DNA of 64,000 bases from an uncultured Propionibacteriaceae bacterium (GTDB lineage: Bacteria > Actinomycetota > Actinomycetes > Propionibacteriales > Propionibacteriaceae): assembly GCA_945911015.1 (NCBI GenBank), contig CAMDZW010000020.1, positions 1 through 64,000 on the forward strand, written 5' to 3'. The notes under the pieces are model-generated. The model worked only from the letters and a program-made list of their open reading frames with translations, ran no database searches and was not told the origin of the DNA. Of the stretch, positions 62,021 to 64,000 are shown piece by piece. Position 1 is the first letter of the stretch, and the number at the start of each line of letters is the position of its first letter. Made by a program: the position numbers and the translations under genes.

Positions 62021-62030
62021 AGCGTACGCT
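62021..62030. promoter_or_regulatory. Shared palindromic -10 element AGCGTACGCT of two divergent leaderless genes
   Basis: The 10-bp perfect palindrome provides TACGCT on each strand. It is exactly 7 nt from the msrB ATG (62014-62020 between) and exactly 7 nt from the polymerase-gene ATG (62031-62037 between), so both transcripts would start at their initiation codons and compete for one site. Confidence 0.55.
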
Positions 62031-62037
62031 CATCACC

Positions 62038-63084
62038 ATGGCCACCACGAAGGTTGACCTCGACATCGACGGCCGCACCGTGACGGTGTCGAGCCTCGAC
62101 AAGCCCTACTTCGCCGACCTCGGCATCACCAAGGGTGATGTCATCGAATACTTTCGCTCGGTCGGCCCAGGCATCCTGGCCGCGCTCAGAGACCGGCCGA
62201 CCACCATGGAGCGGTGGCCCGGTGGCTGGACACCGGAGGCGAAGCTGTCGACTCGCGCTGACGGATTCGGAGACGCGTTCTACCAGAAGCGGGTCCCCAA
62301 GGGAGCGCCCGACTGGGTCCAGACTGCGCGAATCACCTTCCCCTCAGGTCGTCCGGCTGACGAAGTCGCGCCAGCCGATCTCGCGACGATCGTCTGGATG
62401 GTCAATCTCGGCACGCTTCGCTTCCATCCATGGCCGGTCAAGCGGGACAACACCGACGTCGTCGACCAGTTGCGCATCGACCTGGACCCCCAGCCGGGCA
62501 CCGACTTCGCTGATGCCGTACGGGCTGCGCTGGAGTTGCGCGGGTTGCTCGACGAATGGCAGATGCCGTCATGGGTGAAGACCAGCGGAGGCCGCGGCAT
62601 TCACGTCTTCATCCCGGTCCGGGCCGAGTGGGACTTCATCGACGCCCGCCATGCGGTGATCGCGATTGGTCGTGAACTCGAACGTCGGATGCCGGACCGG
62701 GTGACCACGGCCTGGTGGAAGGAGGAACGTGGGGAGCGGATCTTTGTTGACTTCAACCAGATGGCCAGGGACCGGACCATGGCCTCGGCCTACTCGATCC
62801 GTCCCGGAGCGACGGCTCTGGTCTCGGCTCCCTTGGCGTGGGACGAGCTGGCCGACACGACGCCCCAGGACCACACCGTCGTGACCATGGCTGCCCGTTT
62901 CGCCGCACGCGGCGACGTGTGGGAATCCTTGTCGCTCAGCCCGGGCTGCGGGCTCGAGACTGCACTCGAGGCGTACGAGAAGGACCTGCGCGACCATGGG
63001 CTGGGCGAGATGCCGTATCCACCCGAGTATCCGAAGATGCCGGGAGAGCCGCCCCGGGTGCAGCCCAGCCGGAAAGCCAACTGA
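62038..63084 (+). CDS. LigD-type polymerase-domain protein (Prim-PolC-like)
   Basis: A 348-residue stand-alone primase-polymerase. All three motifs are intact: DLD at residues 148-150, SGGRGIHV with His189, and IFVDFNQMARDRTMASAYS. In mycobacteria the similar Prim-PolC (Rv3730c) is encoded beside ligase LigC and works with it in gap-filling repair; here an ATP-dependent ligase gene ends 0.5 kb downstream. It is a distant paralogue of the Gln189 protein at 28.6 kb. Confidence 0.92.
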   Translation: MATTKVDLDIDGRTVTVSSLDKPYFADLGITKGDVIEYFRSVGPGILAALRDRPTTMERWPGGWTPEAKLSTRADGFGDAFYQKRVPKGAPDWVQTARITFPSGRPADEVAPADLATIVWMVNLGTLRFHPWPVKRDNTDVVDQLRIDLDPQPGTDFADAVRAALELRGLLDEWQMPSWVKTSGGRGIHVFIPVRAEWDFIDARHAVIAIGRELERRMPDRVTTAWWKEERGERIFVDFNQMARDRTMASAYSIRPGATALVSAPLAWDELADTTPQDHTVVTMAARFAARGDVWESLSLSPGCGLETALEAYEKDLRDHGLGEMPYPPEYPKMPGEPPRVQPSRKAN

Positions 63085-63101
63085 TCAGTCGGGGAGAAGC
63101 G

Positions 63102-63635
63102 TTGCGTGCACGTGCTGAGGAAGCCGGTCCGGCAGTGACGCTGCGGCCCTTCACTGTCGCCGACATCGAGGCCCACCATGCCGGTGAGGATGTCGAAACG
63201 ATCCGGTGGCTCACCGAAGGTCACCGCTCGACAGTGGAGTCGACCACCCGGTGGATCCAGAAGAACGACGTGGCTCGCCTCACCCAGACCGGAGAGCAGG
63301 TGTTTGCTGTCGAACTCGACGGCCGTCTGGCCGGAATGGTTGCCGGCAATCCGTCCCTGGCGGTGCTGGCCGAAGGCGAGGCGAACATCTCCTATGCCGT
63401 GCATCCGTGGGCGCGGCGCCGGGGTGTGGCCTGTACGGCGGTGGGGCTGTTGTGTCAGTGGCTGGCGGACCAGCGTCTGGCCGCCACTGCAGTGATCCGA
63501 GTCGATCCGGACAACCACGCATCAATCCGGACGGCTCTGGCATGCGGTTTTGGCGCGGCCGGGCAGGCCGAGGAACCCACCGGTGTGGTGATGGCCGTGT
63601 TTCGCCGCTCGCTCAGTGCCCCAGCACATCGGTGA
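63102..63635 (+). CDS. GNAT-family N-acetyltransferase
   Basis: A 177-residue acetyltransferase resembling RimJ/RimL types: VTLRPFTVADIEAHHAGEDVE, ISYAVHPWARRRGVACTAVG (acetyl-CoA loop) and VIRVDPDNHASIRTALACGFG. TTG 63102 has GGGGAG six bases upstream; GTG 63135 (166 residues) is the alternative. The substrate is unknown. Its 3' end overlaps the convergent ligase gene by 23 bp. Confidence 0.85.
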   Translation: MRARAEEAGPAVTLRPFTVADIEAHHAGEDVETIRWLTEGHRSTVESTTRWIQKNDVARLTQTGEQVFAVELDGRLAGMVAGNPSLAVLAEGEANISYAVHPWARRRGVACTAVGLLCQWLADQRLAATAVIRVDPDNHASIRTALACGFGAAGQAEEPTGVVMAVFRRSLSAPAHR

Positions 63636-64000
63636 CAGGGATCTGCTGTGGCACCTCGATCTGGTCATAGGTGCAGCTGTCGGGGTCCCGGTCGGGGCGC
63701 CAGCGAACAAACTGACCGGTGTGCCGCAACCGTGTGCCCTCGAAGTAGTCGTAGCTGATCTCAGCGACGGGCATCGGCCAGATCAGATGTCCAGTTTGGG
63801 TGGTGCCTCCCTGGGATGCGGTCCAGCGGCTGATGGCGCCGGGGCGCCGGTCCCATTCGGCTGCCGACGCACTCCACGGATGCTTGTCCCAGTCGGGATG
63901 GTCGGGGTCAACGGCAAGCTCGGCAAACTCGGTGGCGAGCTCGCCACGCCGCTTGGTCGGGAAGGAAGCAGCGACACCGATGAACTGGAGCACCCCCTCG
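63613..64000 (-). CDS. ATP-dependent DNA ligase, C-terminal part (LigC-like; runs off right edge)
   Basis: The visible 128 residues form the end of an ATP-dependent DNA ligase: LQFIGVAASFPTKRRGELATE, then TGQFVRWRPDRDPDSCTYDQIE, the C-terminal OB-fold tail typical of actinobacterial LigC/LigD-type ligases. The nucleotidyltransferase domain with the adenylated lysine lies beyond the window. Its convergent placement near a Prim-Pol gene supports a joint repair role. Confidence 0.82.
   Translation of the reverse strand, partial: EGVLQFIGVAASFPTKRRGELATEFAELAVDPDHPDWDKHPWSASAAEWDRRPGAISRWTASQGGTTQTGHLIWPMPVAEISYDYFEGTRLRHTGQFVRWRPDRDPDSCTYDQIEVPQQIPVTDVLGH

Overview
This 64 kb window is high-GC chromosomal DNA from an actinomycete, most likely in or near the Propionibacteriaceae. 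The evidence is gene content: actinobacterial families DUF3107, DUF3000, DUF3710, DUF4193, DUF3093 and DUF4235, a PknG-type kinase, the 180-kDa class NAD-glutamate dehydrogenase, and coproporphyrin-dependent heme genes (hemE, hemY/cgoX, hemQ). I saw no tRNA, rRNA, CRISPR array, prophage or complete insertion sequence.

Layout. 1-5 kb: amino-sugar locus (oligosaccharide/peptide-type ABC binding protein running off the left edge, LacI regulator, NagB-like deaminase, GH109-like enzyme) with a shared CTGCAA/TTGCAG operator motif. 5-11 kb: DUF2505 protein, giant glutamate dehydrogenase, PHP phosphoesterase. 11-14 kb: DEAD-box helicase, ferritin-like protein and DUF3107, which with the TetR gene at 28 kb match the Mycobacterium tuberculosis Rv3208-Rv3211 neighbourhood. 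Between DUF3107 and TetR lies the most notable part: ten minus-strand genes (14.0-27.7 kb) in the order telA, xpaC-like, AAA+ ATPase, glnX-like, glnH-like, coiled-coil protein, pknG, PP2C phosphatase, VWA protein, FHA protein. It joins the mycobacterial GlnH-GlnX-PknG amino-acid-sensing module to a kinase/PP2C/VWA triad like those of tellurite/Ter-type stress systems, plus TelA and a CbbX-like ATPase. The kinase, phosphatase and FHA protein all carry N-terminal zinc ribbons.

28-36 kb: TetR regulator, LigD-type polymerase-domain protein, glycerate kinase, then a block syntenic with M. tuberculosis Rv2689c-Rv2699c (DUF4193, DUF3093, DUF3710, OB-fold, CeoC, CeoB, TRAM-domain RNA methyltransferase), lacking dut and the DUF3159 gene usually found inside it. 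36-48 kb: C-S lyase, aconitase, a small accessory patch (nucleotidyltransferase plus a truncated phosphatase-like ORF), dxs, a DUF222-HNH protein, and the fadBA beta-oxidation pair, whose promoter contains a palindrome that recurs in the TetR gene promoter. 48-54 kb: lipoprotein, probable gene remnant, RNase D, DUF3000 and heme genes, again syntenic with Rv2676c-Rv2681.

54-61.5 kb: an accessory plus-strand cluster of Tat-exported beta-propeller, sulfatase, carbohydrate-type ABC binding lipoprotein and MDR dehydrogenase, with a convergent AraC regulator; it suggests use of a sulfated or derivatised carbohydrate, but no permease is present. 61.5-64 kb: MsrB, a second LigD-type polymerase protein, a GNAT acetyltransferase and the C-terminal end of an ATP-dependent DNA ligase. 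Many genes have a TAnnnT -10 box ending 6-7 nt before the start codon, so leaderless transcripts appear common. All functional calls come from reading the sequence and from family knowledge; no database search was run.
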